From: MFWN01 sp964594115
Lineage (GTDB): Archaea > Nanobdellota > Nanobdellia > Pacearchaeales > GW2011-AR1
DNA length: 36,393 nt
Direction of reading: 5' to 3'
Assembly: GCA_964594115.1 (NCBI GenBank)
Contig: CAZQLD010000012.1
Coordinates: 1 to 36,393 of the forward strand
Shown: positions 22,800-29,525 of the stretch, in pieces
How the letters are laid out: every line of letters starts with the position of its first letter
How positions within the stretch are numbered: the first letter of the stretch is position 1
Made by a program: the position numbers and the translations under genes
Notes under the pieces: generated by a model
The model's input: only the letters and a program-made list of their open reading frames with translations
Told to the model about the DNA's origin: nothing
Database searches by the model: none

Positions 22800-23068
22800 C
22801 AGAAAGAGAACATACATATCAAATAACAACAATGCTTGAAAAGCTTGGGCTAACAGAAAAAGCAAGGAGCTATTTAACTAGATTATGCCATCAAAGAATA
22901 AGGGAAATAAAATGGGTTGCAGAAAATGAAGGAAGAGGTTCAGAACTAGGAAGACTTAATATAAAGTATGCTGATTTTTTCAGATTTATAGCTCCTATTT
23001 TATCTAAACCTCAAAGTATGAGAATTTCTCAAATATATAAAAAAGTTCAGAAAATATGGTTAAAATAA
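22796..23068 (+). CDS. Unrecognised 90-aa protein inside the L18e-L13-S9 operon
   Basis: The gene is locked into the operon: its ATG overlaps the L18e stop by four bases and L13 begins one base after its stop. The protein is basic, probably all-helical, and rich in Arg, Lys and aromatic residues: MLEKLGLTEKARSYLTRLC, HQRIREIKWVAENEGRGSEL, FFRFIAPILSKPQSM and a Lys-rich end. I recognise no family; in other archaea I know no gene at this place. A role in ribosome assembly, binding rRNA, is a reasonable inference from place and charge. It has one Cys and no zinc motif. Confidence 0.8.
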   Translation: MTEREHTYQITTMLEKLGLTEKARSYLTRLCHQRIREIKWVAENEGRGSELGRLNIKYADFFRFIAPILSKPQSMRISQIYKKVQKIWLK

Positions 23069-23069
23069 A

Positions 23070-23474
23070 ATGGACGAACTACTAATTGATGCAAATAATG
23101 CAACTTTGGGAAGATTGGCTAGTTATGCAGCTAAACAGGCCTTACAGGGCAAAAAAGTAATAATTTTAAATTCAGAAAAAGCCATTGTTACAGGCAGGAA
23201 AAAATTTACTATAGAAAATTATCATAAAGATAAAAGCAGAGGAGGAAGCAGCCAAAAAGGGCCTTTTTTTCCAACCCTTCCTGAAAGAATTGTGAAAAGG
23301 ACAATAAGAGGAATGTTACCAGATTACAGAAGAGGAAAAGGCAGAGAAGCATTTAAAAGAATCTTGTGTTTTAAAGGAATTCCAGAGAAATATAAAGATA
23401 AAAAATCTATAAAAGCTGGAAAGGAAAAAAAGGCAACGTATATAAGTATAGAGGAGATATCTAAAAAGATATAA
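23070..23474 (+). CDS. rpl13: 50S ribosomal protein L13
   Basis: A 134-residue L13, archaeal type. Seen: LIDANNATLGRLASYAAKQA, ALQGKKVIILNSEKAIVTGR, the RGPFFPTLPERIVKR-like segment (here QKGPFFPTLPERIVKRTIRG) and MLPDYRRGKGREAFKRI. These are the L13p/L13a family hallmarks. It starts one base after the unrecognised protein and precedes S9 by 8 bases. Confidence 0.97.
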   Translation: MDELLIDANNATLGRLASYAAKQALQGKKVIILNSEKAIVTGRKKFTIENYHKDKSRGGSSQKGPFFPTLPERIVKRTIRGMLPDYRRGKGREAFKRILCFKGIPEKYKDKKSIKAGKEKKATYISIEEISKKI

Positions 23475-23482
23475 GCAAGAAA

Positions 23483-23908
23483 ATGGCAAAACAGAAAAAA
23501 GAAAAACAAAATAAGGTTGTAATAGCAGGAAAAAGAAAAACAGCCATAGCTAAAGCAACACTTCAGGAAGGAAGTGGAAAAATAAAAATCAACAAAAAAC
23601 CATATCAGCATCTCCCTTACTTTAAAAAATTAATGATACAAGAGCCAATTGAGATAACTAAGCAGGTTCTTGGCAACTTTAACTTTGATATAAATATTAG
23701 TGCTAAAGGAGGGGGGCAAGAAAGTCAGATAGAGGCTGCAAGATTAGCTATAGCCAAAGCCCTTGTCAAGTTTACAAAATCTATAGAATTGAGAAAAGCT
23801 TTTCTTGCTTATGATAGGAATATCCTTGTTGCAGATATAAGGAGAAAAGAAGCTTACAAACCAGGAGACAGCAAGGCTCGAAAAAAAAGACAGAAAAGTT
23901 ATCGTTAA
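23483..23908 (+). CDS. rps9: 30S ribosomal protein S9
   Basis: A 141-residue S9. The N-terminal KVVIAGKRKTAIAKATLQEG, the core GGGQESQIEAARLAIAKALV and the C-terminal tail with PGDSKARKKRQKSYR, which reaches the P-site tRNA, are present; the tail ends in the conserved Lys-Ser-Tyr-Arg. It closes the operon. Its TAA shares TTAA with the stop of the convergent nuclease gene. Confidence 0.97.
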   Translation: MAKQKKEKQNKVVIAGKRKTAIAKATLQEGSGKIKINKKPYQHLPYFKKLMIQEPIEITKQVLGNFNFDINISAKGGGQESQIEAARLAIAKALVKFTKSIELRKAFLAYDRNILVADIRRKEAYKPGDSKARKKRQKSYR

Positions 23909-24558
23909 TCTTCCCTTTTCCAACATTCTTCTTTCCAAAGGCATCTTTCGCAGAGCCATGATTTATCTGGATCATGTTTTGCTTCTGCTTCTGGAATGCT
24001 GTTTTCTTTTAGAGAAAGATGCAGAGACTGAAATCTCTTTAGTATTTTCTGAATTTTCTTATCATCATACTCAATCTCAAACCATTTTGTCTGCAGATTG
24101 TCTTTTTGCACATATAACAATATCCCATCATAGACTTTAGTGGCATGCATATAAAGTTGTAGCTGGGATTCATGCTCTTTTTTAAAATCTTTTGGAAGAT
24201 ACTTGCATGACTTAACTTCTACTAATACCTTCTTATTTTCAATTTTAACTAAAATTAAGTCATCTATTCTTCCAGATATTATGAACCCCTTTTGTTCAAG
24301 TTTAACTGGCACTTCTGCTTGTAGAAGCTCTATTTCAGGATTTTTCTCACTTCTTATGACTTCTTCAACAAAAGAGTGCAAGATATTTCCTGCTTCAAAA
24401 ATTCTGATTAATTCTGTGTCAATTGCTTTTGGTCTTTTATAAGAATACCATGTCTTTCTAAGACAGCTTCCAATCTCACTTGGATAATATCTTCCTAGTT
24501 TTTTATAAGATAAATTCCTTGCAAGATGGTTATCTATTAACTTATCAAAATTTACCAT
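23905..24558 (-). CDS. Stand-alone Cas4-like PD-(D/E)xK nuclease with Fe-S cysteines
   Basis: A 217-residue protein; ATG 24558 is preferred over a TTG nine bases upstream. The RecB-type nuclease motifs are His61, GRIDD with Asp99, the pair Glu114-x-Lys116 (VEVKSC) and Gln132-x3-Tyr136. Cys32 in the GSCLRKTWY segment and Cys203, 206 and 212 (CERCLWKEEC) can hold a [4Fe-4S] cluster as in Cas4. No Cas1, Cas2 or CRISPR repeat is near, so it belongs to the non-CRISPR Cas4-like group, probably in DNA repair or in defence against mobile DNA. It converges on rps9 with shared stop codons. Confidence 0.88.
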   Translation of the reverse strand: MVNFDKLIDNHLARNLSYKKLGRYYPSEIGSCLRKTWYSYKRPKAIDTELIRIFEAGNILHSFVEEVIRSEKNPEIELLQAEVPVKLEQKGFIISGRIDDLILVKIENKKVLVEVKSCKYLPKDFKKEHESQLQLYMHATKVYDGILLYVQKDNLQTKWFEIEYDDKKIQKILKRFQSLHLSLKENSIPEAEAKHDPDKSWLCERCLWKEECWKRED

Positions 24559-24588
24559 GAAAGACAAAAACGAAAGGGGTATAAAAAG

Positions 24589-25293
24589 CTATTCTTCCTC
24601 TTCTTTAATAGCTTCTTCTGCTTCTTCCATTGCCTGTTCTTCTGGTCTTTTGAAAAGGAAAACCAGCGTATAAACTCCCCTCATAAGAATTTCAAAACAG
24701 ATTACAAAAACTAAATAGAAAAAAATATGGGTTACAAATGAGGGTATTTCCATTAGTTTTTCCATTAGTGAAGTAAACTCGAGAAAGTCTGGACTTAATA
24801 AAAATATTGCAAGAACAGTGAATGGAAACATTTTGGCTAAATCTCTAGATAAATCTTCTCTAAAATAAGAGGTTATTCTTATTGCCCCTACAACAGCTGC
24901 TGATATTAGAAAAATTTGCTGAATTGGCTGGTCTTTAGATAAGAGTAAGAGCAAAAAAGCTAGAATAGTAAACCAAAAAAATACAAGAATTGGCAGAATT
25001 ATAATATACTCTGCAAGGAACAATAGGGTTGCAAAAAGTTTCTTTAGAAAAGGGCGGGTGGAGGTGTTATATTTACTTAAATTTAGTTTTAAGATATTCT
25101 TACGAGCAAGAAACCTGTAAAACTCAAATACAAAAATAGAATAAAGGGCTATTAAAATAACATATATAAAAATATTAAAAATAAGTTGATAGCTTTCAGG
25201 AAGCGAACTTATAAACGAGGAGTAAGGACTAACTAGTGTCCTTTCTATAAATTCTTTTAAACCGGGTATAGTTTCATTAATTGGCTCATTCAT
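24589..25293 (-). CDS. Integral membrane protein, five helices, acidic tail
   Basis: A 234-residue membrane protein. Hydrophobic segments lie at about 38-60, 88-120, 128-145, 158-172 and 190-215, and the C terminus is a Glu-rich tail (EEAEEAIKEEEE). The amphipathic loop between helices 2 and 3 and the segment LSRDLAKMFPFTVLA are the best-conserved looking parts. It resembles proteins seen in woesearchaeal-type genomes, but I do not recognise a named family. The start lies one base past the stop of the secreted protein upstream, so the pair probably works together. Confidence 0.65.
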   Translation of the reverse strand: MNEPINETIPGLKEFIERTLVSPYSSFISSLPESYQLIFNIFIYVILIALYSIFVFEFYRFLARKNILKLNLSKYNTSTRPFLKKLFATLLFLAEYIIILPILVFFWFTILAFLLLLLSKDQPIQQIFLISAAVVGAIRITSYFREDLSRDLAKMFPFTVLAIFLLSPDFLEFTSLMEKLMEIPSFVTHIFFYLVFVICFEILMRGVYTLVFLFKRPEEQAMEEAEEAIKEEEE

Positions 25294-25294
25294 T

Positions 25295-25630
25295 TTATAT
25301 ACTTATAATCTCTCCTGTGATTTTTTCTTTTGATTCCCAAAGCTCTTCTTCTATATCTTCTGATTTTTCTCTGTCAGGCTCTCCTAGAACTGCTTTTATT
25401 TGATCTTGTTTTAAAATCCCCCCGTACTCTTTTCCAGAAGCACCTAAAACCTCATTTAGATTTTCTCTAATTGCAGAGACATGAAGTAAAAGCTGGATAT
25501 AATTTATATTTCCTGTTTCATAATCTTCTGCATAATGGGTTATCTTTTGTATCTCATTATCAACAGAATTTGCAGATACTAAGGACAATAAAAAAACTGC
25601 CAGTATTATCACAACTACCTCTTTTTTCAT
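25295..25630 (-). CDS. Secreted small protein with signal peptide
   Basis: A 111-residue protein with a clear signal peptide (MKKEVVVIILAVFLLSLVSA, cleavage after residue 20). The mature part is helical and acidic (EIQKITHYAEDYETGNINYI, then LLHVSAIRENLNEVLG and ending KEKITGEIISI). There is no lipobox Cys and no metal motif. It lies directly before the five-helix membrane protein in one operon. The family is not recognised; an extracellular partner of that membrane protein is the likely reading. Confidence 0.65.
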   Translation of the reverse strand: MKKEVVVIILAVFLLSLVSANSVDNEIQKITHYAEDYETGNINYIQLLLHVSAIRENLNEVLGASGKEYGGILKQDQIKAVLGEPDREKSEDIEEELWESKEKITGEIISI

Positions 25631-25696
25631 GACTTACTTAGAAAAAATATATTAATAAATCTTGCGTTTTGATTATAAAAATAGAGATGTTTGTGT

Positions 25697-26563
25697 TTAA
25701 TATCTCCTTCTTCCAAATGCTACTCCAATACTTTTATCTGCCCCCCCATAATATTCAAGATATTCACCTTTTTTTTCTACTAAACCTTCAGCAAAAACAA
25801 CATAATTTACTTTTCCATAGCTTTCCCAGGGCTGTGTTGCAGATAGCCTCGGGCTGTTTGTTCTTGCAATTAATTTTTCGGGCTTCTTCTTAGAAAACAT
25901 TGCATAACCTACATTATAATCATTTCCATTCGAGCTATTATAAATCATAAAGATTCCTTTTTTAGTCATAATAGGAGAGGGTCCGACTTCAACTAATCTT
26001 GAATCAAACTTATCTGCTCTTGGTGTTAAAACAGGCTCTTCATAAATTTTCCATTTTTTCAGAGTTTTAGAAGTAGCTATGTAAACATTAATATCCCCAA
26101 AATATAAAACATATTTCCCATCAATTTTTTCATTAAGTAATGCCCCTGATTTAGCATATTTAATAAGAATTCCTCTTTTTTTCCAAGTCAATAAATTAGA
26201 GGATTCTGCTAAACAAATGTAAGTTCTTCTGCCAGAATAAGCAACATAAGTCATATAGTATTTTCCATTAATTTTACAGATTCTGGGGTCTTCACAACCT
26301 CTTTTTTCATAGGCTCTTTCAGGAACAATTACAGGAGCTTTGTGTCTTTTAAATTTAAAGCCATCTTTACTAATTGCTAAACCGATTTTTGATATATAGT
26401 CATTATAATAATGCTGCTCAGCCCTATAGAAGAGATATATTTTTCCATTTTGCCTAACAGCAGTTCCATTATAAACAGCTGCACTTTCAAACTTATTTTT
26501 TTTCGAAGGTGTTAAAATAGGATTTTTCCTGAATTTTTTTAATTTCCCAATTGGCCACTTCAC
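25697..26563 (-). CDS. GH130-like beta-mannoside phosphorylase/glycosidase
   Basis: A 288-residue five-bladed propeller protein. The family pattern is clear: PILTPSKKNKFESAAVYNGT, LFYRAEQ, IGLAISKDGFKFKR, then GCEDPRICKINGKYYMTYVA with EDPRI at 91-95 (the Asp92 acid of GH130), LLTWKKRG, and later VEVGPSPIMTKKGIFMIYNS. GH130 enzymes act on beta-mannosidic links, most as phosphorylases giving mannose-1-phosphate. That would suit the mannose-based pathway of region 1. The length fits, but substrate and phosphate use cannot be told here. No signal peptide is present, so it acts in the cytoplasm. Confidence 0.85.
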   Translation of the reverse strand: MKWPIGKLKKFRKNPILTPSKKNKFESAAVYNGTAVRQNGKIYLFYRAEQHYYNDYISKIGLAISKDGFKFKRHKAPVIVPERAYEKRGCEDPRICKINGKYYMTYVAYSGRRTYICLAESSNLLTWKKRGILIKYAKSGALLNEKIDGKYVLYFGDINVYIATSKTLKKWKIYEEPVLTPRADKFDSRLVEVGPSPIMTKKGIFMIYNSSNGNDYNVGYAMFSKKKPEKLIARTNSPRLSATQPWESYGKVNYVVFAEGLVEKKGEYLEYYGGADKSIGVAFGRRRY

Positions 26564-26676
26564 TTTTAAAATACCTTTTTTAATTAAAATACTAAAGAGA
26601 ATTAATTTAAATATTTAATCTTTTATATATTTCCAAAAAGCTAAATAATTAAAAATCATTATATCTTATTGTTTTT

Positions 26677-26874
26677 ATGAATATTACAAAGAAAAGAAAA
26701 GTTAGATTAGCACTAAAAATAAATTTTTATGTGGTTATTCTATTGCTGACTTATCACTTGCTTCAAATTATGATTTTAAAGGGTAATCTTTTTGTTATTG
26801 AAAGATTTTTAAATTTTCTGTTTTATGTTAATTGTATTATAGTTGGAGTGAAGATATTTAAGAAACAAAACTAA
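26677..26874 (+). CDS. Small membrane protein, two helices (65 aa)
   Basis: A 65-residue protein with a basic N terminus (MNITKKRKVRLALKI) and two hydrophobic helices (about 16-33 and 43-60), ending KKQN. It overlaps the convergent xerA by four bases. No motif or family is recognised. Coding is supported mainly by composition and a promoter-like AT run before the ATG, so it could be spurious. Confidence 0.4.
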   Translation: MNITKKRKVRLALKINFYVVILLLTYHLLQIMILKGNLFVIERFLNFLFYVNCIIVGVKIFKKQN

Positions 26875-27707
26875 GGTTCCATTAAACTATCAATCGGGCT
26901 TTTGATTTTCTTTAATTCTTCTGTTGAGATATGAGTGTAAATCTGAGTGGTGGAAAGGTCTGCATGGCCAAGCAGTTCCTGGATTTTTCTTATGTCAGTC
27001 CCGTTTTCCAATAGGTGAGTAGCAAATGAGTGGCGAAGAGTATGGGGATGGACTATTTTATTTATTCCTGTTTTTTTAACTGCATTTCTTACTATCTTTT
27101 GTATATTTCGAGAGGAGAGTTTTCCTTTTGGCCCTGAGAATAAAAATTCCTCTCCAGATTTTTTTTGATTTTCTGTCTGCCCTTGCAACCGAGTAAGAAG
27201 AAAACCAGGAATATTGAAGATTCTGTCTTTTTTTCCTTTTGCCTGCCTGACATGGCCAATTTTTTCATTAAAATCAAGATCCTGTACTTTTAGATTAATG
27301 ATTTCAGAAACCCTAAAGCCACAAGCATATATCAGACTTATCATAAGCTTGCTTTTTTTATTGCCAATAGATTCTATTAGCTTTTTTATTTCTTCTTTAC
27401 TTAAGACTGTGGGAATTTTCTTCTCTTTTTTAGGTCTTTTGATTCCTGCAGTTATGTCTTTTTCTAATATATTTGAATAAGCATATTTTATAGATGAAAG
27501 AAACAATATTGTAGAAGAAGATGATTTTTCAGTGAGATGGCCAGCCATAAACGCCTTGACATCATCTGTATTTATTTGTTCTGGTTGTTTTTTTGAAAAA
27601 TCCAAAAGATTAGAGTTTGCAAATAAATAATTTCGAACAGTGTATTCAGAATTTTTGGATATTTTTAATTCTGTTTTTATTTTTTGAAGAAATTCCTCTT
27701 TTTCCAT
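26871..27707 (-). CDS. xerA: Tyrosine recombinase XerA
   Basis: A 278-residue recombinase, the size of archaeal XerA, with a SAM-like N-terminal domain (1-95) and a catalytic domain (100-270). The active-site residues are Arg132 (CGFRVSE), a Lys in QAKGKKDR near 157, His222-x2-Arg225 (HPHTLRHS), His248 (GHADLS) and the nucleophile Tyr257 (QIYTHIS). XerA resolves chromosome dimers at dif; no dif sequence could be recognised nearby. Direct repeats that would mark an integrated element are not seen, so a housekeeping role is favoured over integrase. Its promoter is shared with the phosphatase gene on the other strand. Confidence 0.93.
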   Translation of the reverse strand: MEKEEFLQKIKTELKISKNSEYTVRNYLFANSNLLDFSKKQPEQINTDDVKAFMAGHLTEKSSSSTILFLSSIKYAYSNILEKDITAGIKRPKKEKKIPTVLSKEEIKKLIESIGNKKSKLMISLIYACGFRVSEIINLKVQDLDFNEKIGHVRQAKGKKDRIFNIPGFLLTRLQGQTENQKKSGEEFLFSGPKGKLSSRNIQKIVRNAVKKTGINKIVHPHTLRHSFATHLLENGTDIRKIQELLGHADLSTTQIYTHISTEELKKIKSPIDSLMEP

Positions 27708-27722
27708 GCATTTAATTGTGCG

Positions 27723-27740
27723 AACTTATTTAAATAAGTT
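27723..27740. promoter_or_regulatory. 18-bp perfect palindromic, bidirectional TATA element
   Basis: AACTTATTTAAATAAGTT is a perfect 18-bp palindrome with a TATTTAAATA core. Its centre (27731.5) is 24.5 bases from the xerA ATG (27707, minus) and 24.5 bases from the ATG at 27756 (plus), so one element serves two leaderless genes equally. Confidence 0.7.
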
Positions 27741-27755
27741 ATGTTTTTAGGAAAG

Positions 27756-28097
27756 ATGGAGAAGAAAATTAAGAACTATCTTTTTGTCTGCATGGGAAAT
27801 GCAGATAGAGGTCCGACTGCTGTAAATATTTGCAGGAGAATGGCTAGTGAAAAAGGGATTGAGATAGATGCTGAATCTGCAGGTTTAATGGTAGATGGGG
27901 GAAGACAGTTAACAAAAGAAATTGCAGATTCTGCTGATAGAATTTTTGTTATGGAACACTATATGAAAGATCTAGTTATTAAAGATTATTCACAAAATTC
28001 AGAAAAAATTACTGCTTTTAATATTCCAGATAATTATGAAAAAGATGACCCTGAATTAGTCAGCTGGCTTGAGGAAGAATTAGCAAGATGGGTATAA
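27756..28097 (+). CDS. Low-molecular-weight protein tyrosine phosphatase-like protein
   Basis: A 113-residue protein; ATG 27756 is chosen over 27741 because the shared TATA centre lies 24.5 bases upstream. The phosphatase loop C-x5-R is Cys12 to Arg18 (LFVCMGNADRGPTA) and NIPDNYEKDDPEL near the end carries Asp residues placed like the general acid of this fold. The residue after Arg is Gly, where most enzymes have Ser or Thr, which may lower activity. It resembles the short COG4551-type phosphatases that may act on proteins or small metabolites. It is divergent from xerA, with no other partner. Confidence 0.75.
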   Translation: MEKKIKNYLFVCMGNADRGPTAVNICRRMASEKGIEIDAESAGLMVDGGRQLTKEIADSADRIFVMEHYMKDLVIKDYSQNSEKITAFNIPDNYEKDDPELVSWLEEELARWV

Positions 28098-28103
28098 TAG
28101 AGA

Positions 28104-28158
28104 ACTAGGCCCTTAGTGAGAAAGTGAGGTGCCCTAAATTTAATTAAAAGGGCCTAGT
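28104..28158. other. 11-bp stem-loop with competing inner hairpin
   Basis: ACTAGGCCCTT (28104-28114) and AAGGGCCTAGT (28148-28158) are exact reverse complements closing a 33-nt loop. GCCCT (28131-28135) is a second copy of the left arm's core and can pair with AGGGC (28149-28153) instead, so two foldings exclude each other. The hairpin lies seven bases after the phosphatase stop. It could be a 3' structure of either strand or part of a larger RNA. Confidence 0.6.
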
Positions 28159-28206
28159 CTTCATTCCCTTATCCTATTTTGATGGTGCTATGGGGGGTTT
28201 TTCATT

Positions 28207-28377
28207 TTATTGCTTTATGGAGTTTGAGGGGCAGGAGGGCAAGTTGAAAAAAGAGTGGTGGAAAAAAACTTGCCGTCCTGCTGCAACGAAAAAATACTGT
28301 AAATCTAAATATGAACAAGAGACCACCTGAGAGGTGTTTAATTTTCCCTTATCCTTGTGTTGAATCTGTGTTTTCAT
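28207..28377 (-). CDS. Possible 56-aa small ORF with strong ribosome-binding site
   Basis: On the minus strand a complete AAAGGAGGT lies 4 bases before ATG 28377. A TATA-like TTTTTAAA centred near 28425 is 48 bases from the ATG, the same layout (about 42-48) as the other two ribosome-binding-site-led genes at 30026 and 32584. The product, MKTQIQHKDKGKLNTSQVVS and onward to PSNSIKQ, has no recognisable family and ordinary composition. The hairpin at 28230-28282 lies inside it. Either a short regulatory peptide gene or the start of a structured RNA is possible; the signals for transcription and translation are stronger than those in the protein itself. Confidence 0.4.
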   Translation of the reverse strand: MKTQIQHKDKGKLNTSQVVSCSYLDLQYFFVAAGRQVFFHHSFFNLPSCPSNSIKQ

Positions 28378-28493
28378 TTTACCTCCTTTTAATTTGTTAT
28401 GAATATTTTAAAGAAAATAGCTTTAAAAACAATCAGAAGTAAAAGTAAATACATAAGATATATAGGAATAATCTATATTCTCCTACATAAAAA

Positions 28494-28501
28494 TTTAAAT
28501 A
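28494..28501 (+). promoter_or_regulatory. TATA box of the 28523 gene
   Basis: TTTAAATA has its centre at 28497.5, 25.5 bases before the ATG at 28523, giving a leaderless transcript. The stem-loop stretch upstream is therefore probably not the leader of this gene. Confidence 0.6.
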
Positions 28502-28522
28502 AATAAAAAAAGATTCGATTGT

Positions 28523-29218
28523 ATGTATATTTATGACTTTGCACTGCGAAACAGAGAATTACTCAAATTCGTTTATACAATTATAGTAGGTCTTATTTGT
28601 TTTATCATAGTTATTAAAACTGACAGATTGTTCCGCCTTAGTTTTCATCAGGGAATCAGATATTTTCGGAATGCTTTCTTTTTTTATGGCCTTGCTTTTG
28701 TGATGAGATACCTGCTAAGCACGGTTTATTTTCTTAGCAACAGAAATCCTTTTTATGCTTCTATAATGAAAATCGTATTTGAGTTCTTCCTGATTATGGC
28801 TGGATTTTCATTACTCTATAGCCTTTTATGGAAGAAACTTGAAATCGGAGAAAAAAGTTTTAGTTCATTGTTCAATACAAAAATTGCGCTCTTTTATACT
28901 TTGGCATTTATAGTTGCTCTTTTAGATTATCTATGGAAGACCTATTCTTTTATGTTTTTATTGCAAATTACTTTGTTTAGCTATGTAAGCATAATAAGCT
29001 ATATAAATTATAAAAAAAGCAAAGAAAAAGAATTTCTGAAACTATATTTTATAGTAATGCTAATTAATCTTGTTGCCTGGTTGTCAAATTTTTTTGTAGC
29101 AACTTTTTTTAACTGGCATCAGGGAGGAATAATGGGCATTTATTTTCTGAATACAATAATCTTCTTATTATTTTTGTATGGAGTTATGAAAGTAACAAAA
29201 AAATCAGATAACCTATAA
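28523..29218 (+). CDS. Seven-helix membrane protein (possible sensor)
   Basis: A 231-residue protein with seven hydrophobic helices (about 14-32, 47-67, 79-101, 118-136, 140-157, 170-190, 200-222) and short basic loops. Helix 1 is preceded by YIYDFALRNRELLKFVYT. There is no enzymatic domain. It is followed 9 bases later by a winged helix-turn-helix protein, an arrangement suggesting that the membrane protein passes a signal to the DNA-binding one. It resembles seven-transmembrane sensor modules in layout, but I do not recognise the family. The function is inferred from the pair only. Confidence 0.6.
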   Translation: MYIYDFALRNRELLKFVYTIIVGLICFIIVIKTDRLFRLSFHQGIRYFRNAFFFYGLAFVMRYLLSTVYFLSNRNPFYASIMKIVFEFFLIMAGFSLLYSLLWKKLEIGEKSFSSLFNTKIALFYTLAFIVALLDYLWKTYSFMFLLQITLFSYVSIISYINYKKSKEKEFLKLYFIVMLINLVAWLSNFFVATFFNWHQGGIMGIYFLNTIIFLLFLYGVMKVTKKSDNL

Positions 29219-29227
29219 TAATCAAAA

Positions 29228-29500
29228 ATGGCAAAGAAAAGGGAAAGATTGGGGGTAATCAAAGATATCCTCAACGCAATTAGAGAAAATAGAAGTATAA
29301 AGCCTACAAGGTTACTGTATGCTTCTAACCTCTCTCCGCAAATGTTTAAAGAGTATATCAATGAATTAATAAGTAAAAAATTTATTAACTTGGATATTGG
29401 TAAAAAAGACAAGAAAACTTTTTCTCTGACAAAAAAAGGTAATGAGTTTTTAGAAGAATACAGAGTTATTGAGAATTTTATTGGGAATTTTGGGTTATAA
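29228..29500 (+). CDS. Winged helix-turn-helix protein (HTH_45-like)
   Basis: A 90-residue DNA-binding protein of the archaeal HTH_45 pattern: IKDILNAIRENRSIKPTRLL, then YASNLSPQMFKEYINELISK and a wing FINLDIGKKDKKTFSLTKKG with the final helix EFLEEYRVIENFIG. The recognition helix is about residues 36-48. These small regulators usually dimerise through the C-terminal helix. It is the second gene of the pair with the 7TM protein. Confidence 0.85.
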   Translation: MAKKRERLGVIKDILNAIRENRSIKPTRLLYASNLSPQMFKEYINELISKKFINLDIGKKDKKTFSLTKKGNEFLEEYRVIENFIGNFGL

Positions 29501-29525
29501 AATAAAAAGAAGGAAAGATAAAAAA

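Larger units (their letters stand above)
28098..28522. other. 425-bp gene-poor stretch with several stem-loops
   Basis: It holds the 28104-28158 stem, a long stem GGCAGGAGGGCAAGTT (28230-28245) with AACTTGCCGTCCTGCT (28267-28282) that has one G-G mismatch, a small CACCT/AGGTG hairpin (28324-28336), a run of six G at 28192-28197, and two copies of TTCCCTTATCCT (28164-28175 and 28344-28355) 180 bases apart. No tRNA, rRNA, SRP or RNase P motif is seen. From 28400 to 28522 it is AT-rich and carries the promoter of the next gene. Confidence 0.55.

Noticed and set aside
26871..27707. XerA as integrase of a mobile element
   Set aside because: No att-like repeats, no tRNA next to it and no phage or plasmid genes; size and motifs fit the chromosomal XerA.
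28098..28400. SRP RNA or RNase P RNA
   Set aside because: I could not find the SRP helix 8 GGAA loop motif or the RNase P core (GAGGAAAGUCC-like and ACAGAAA) on either strand.
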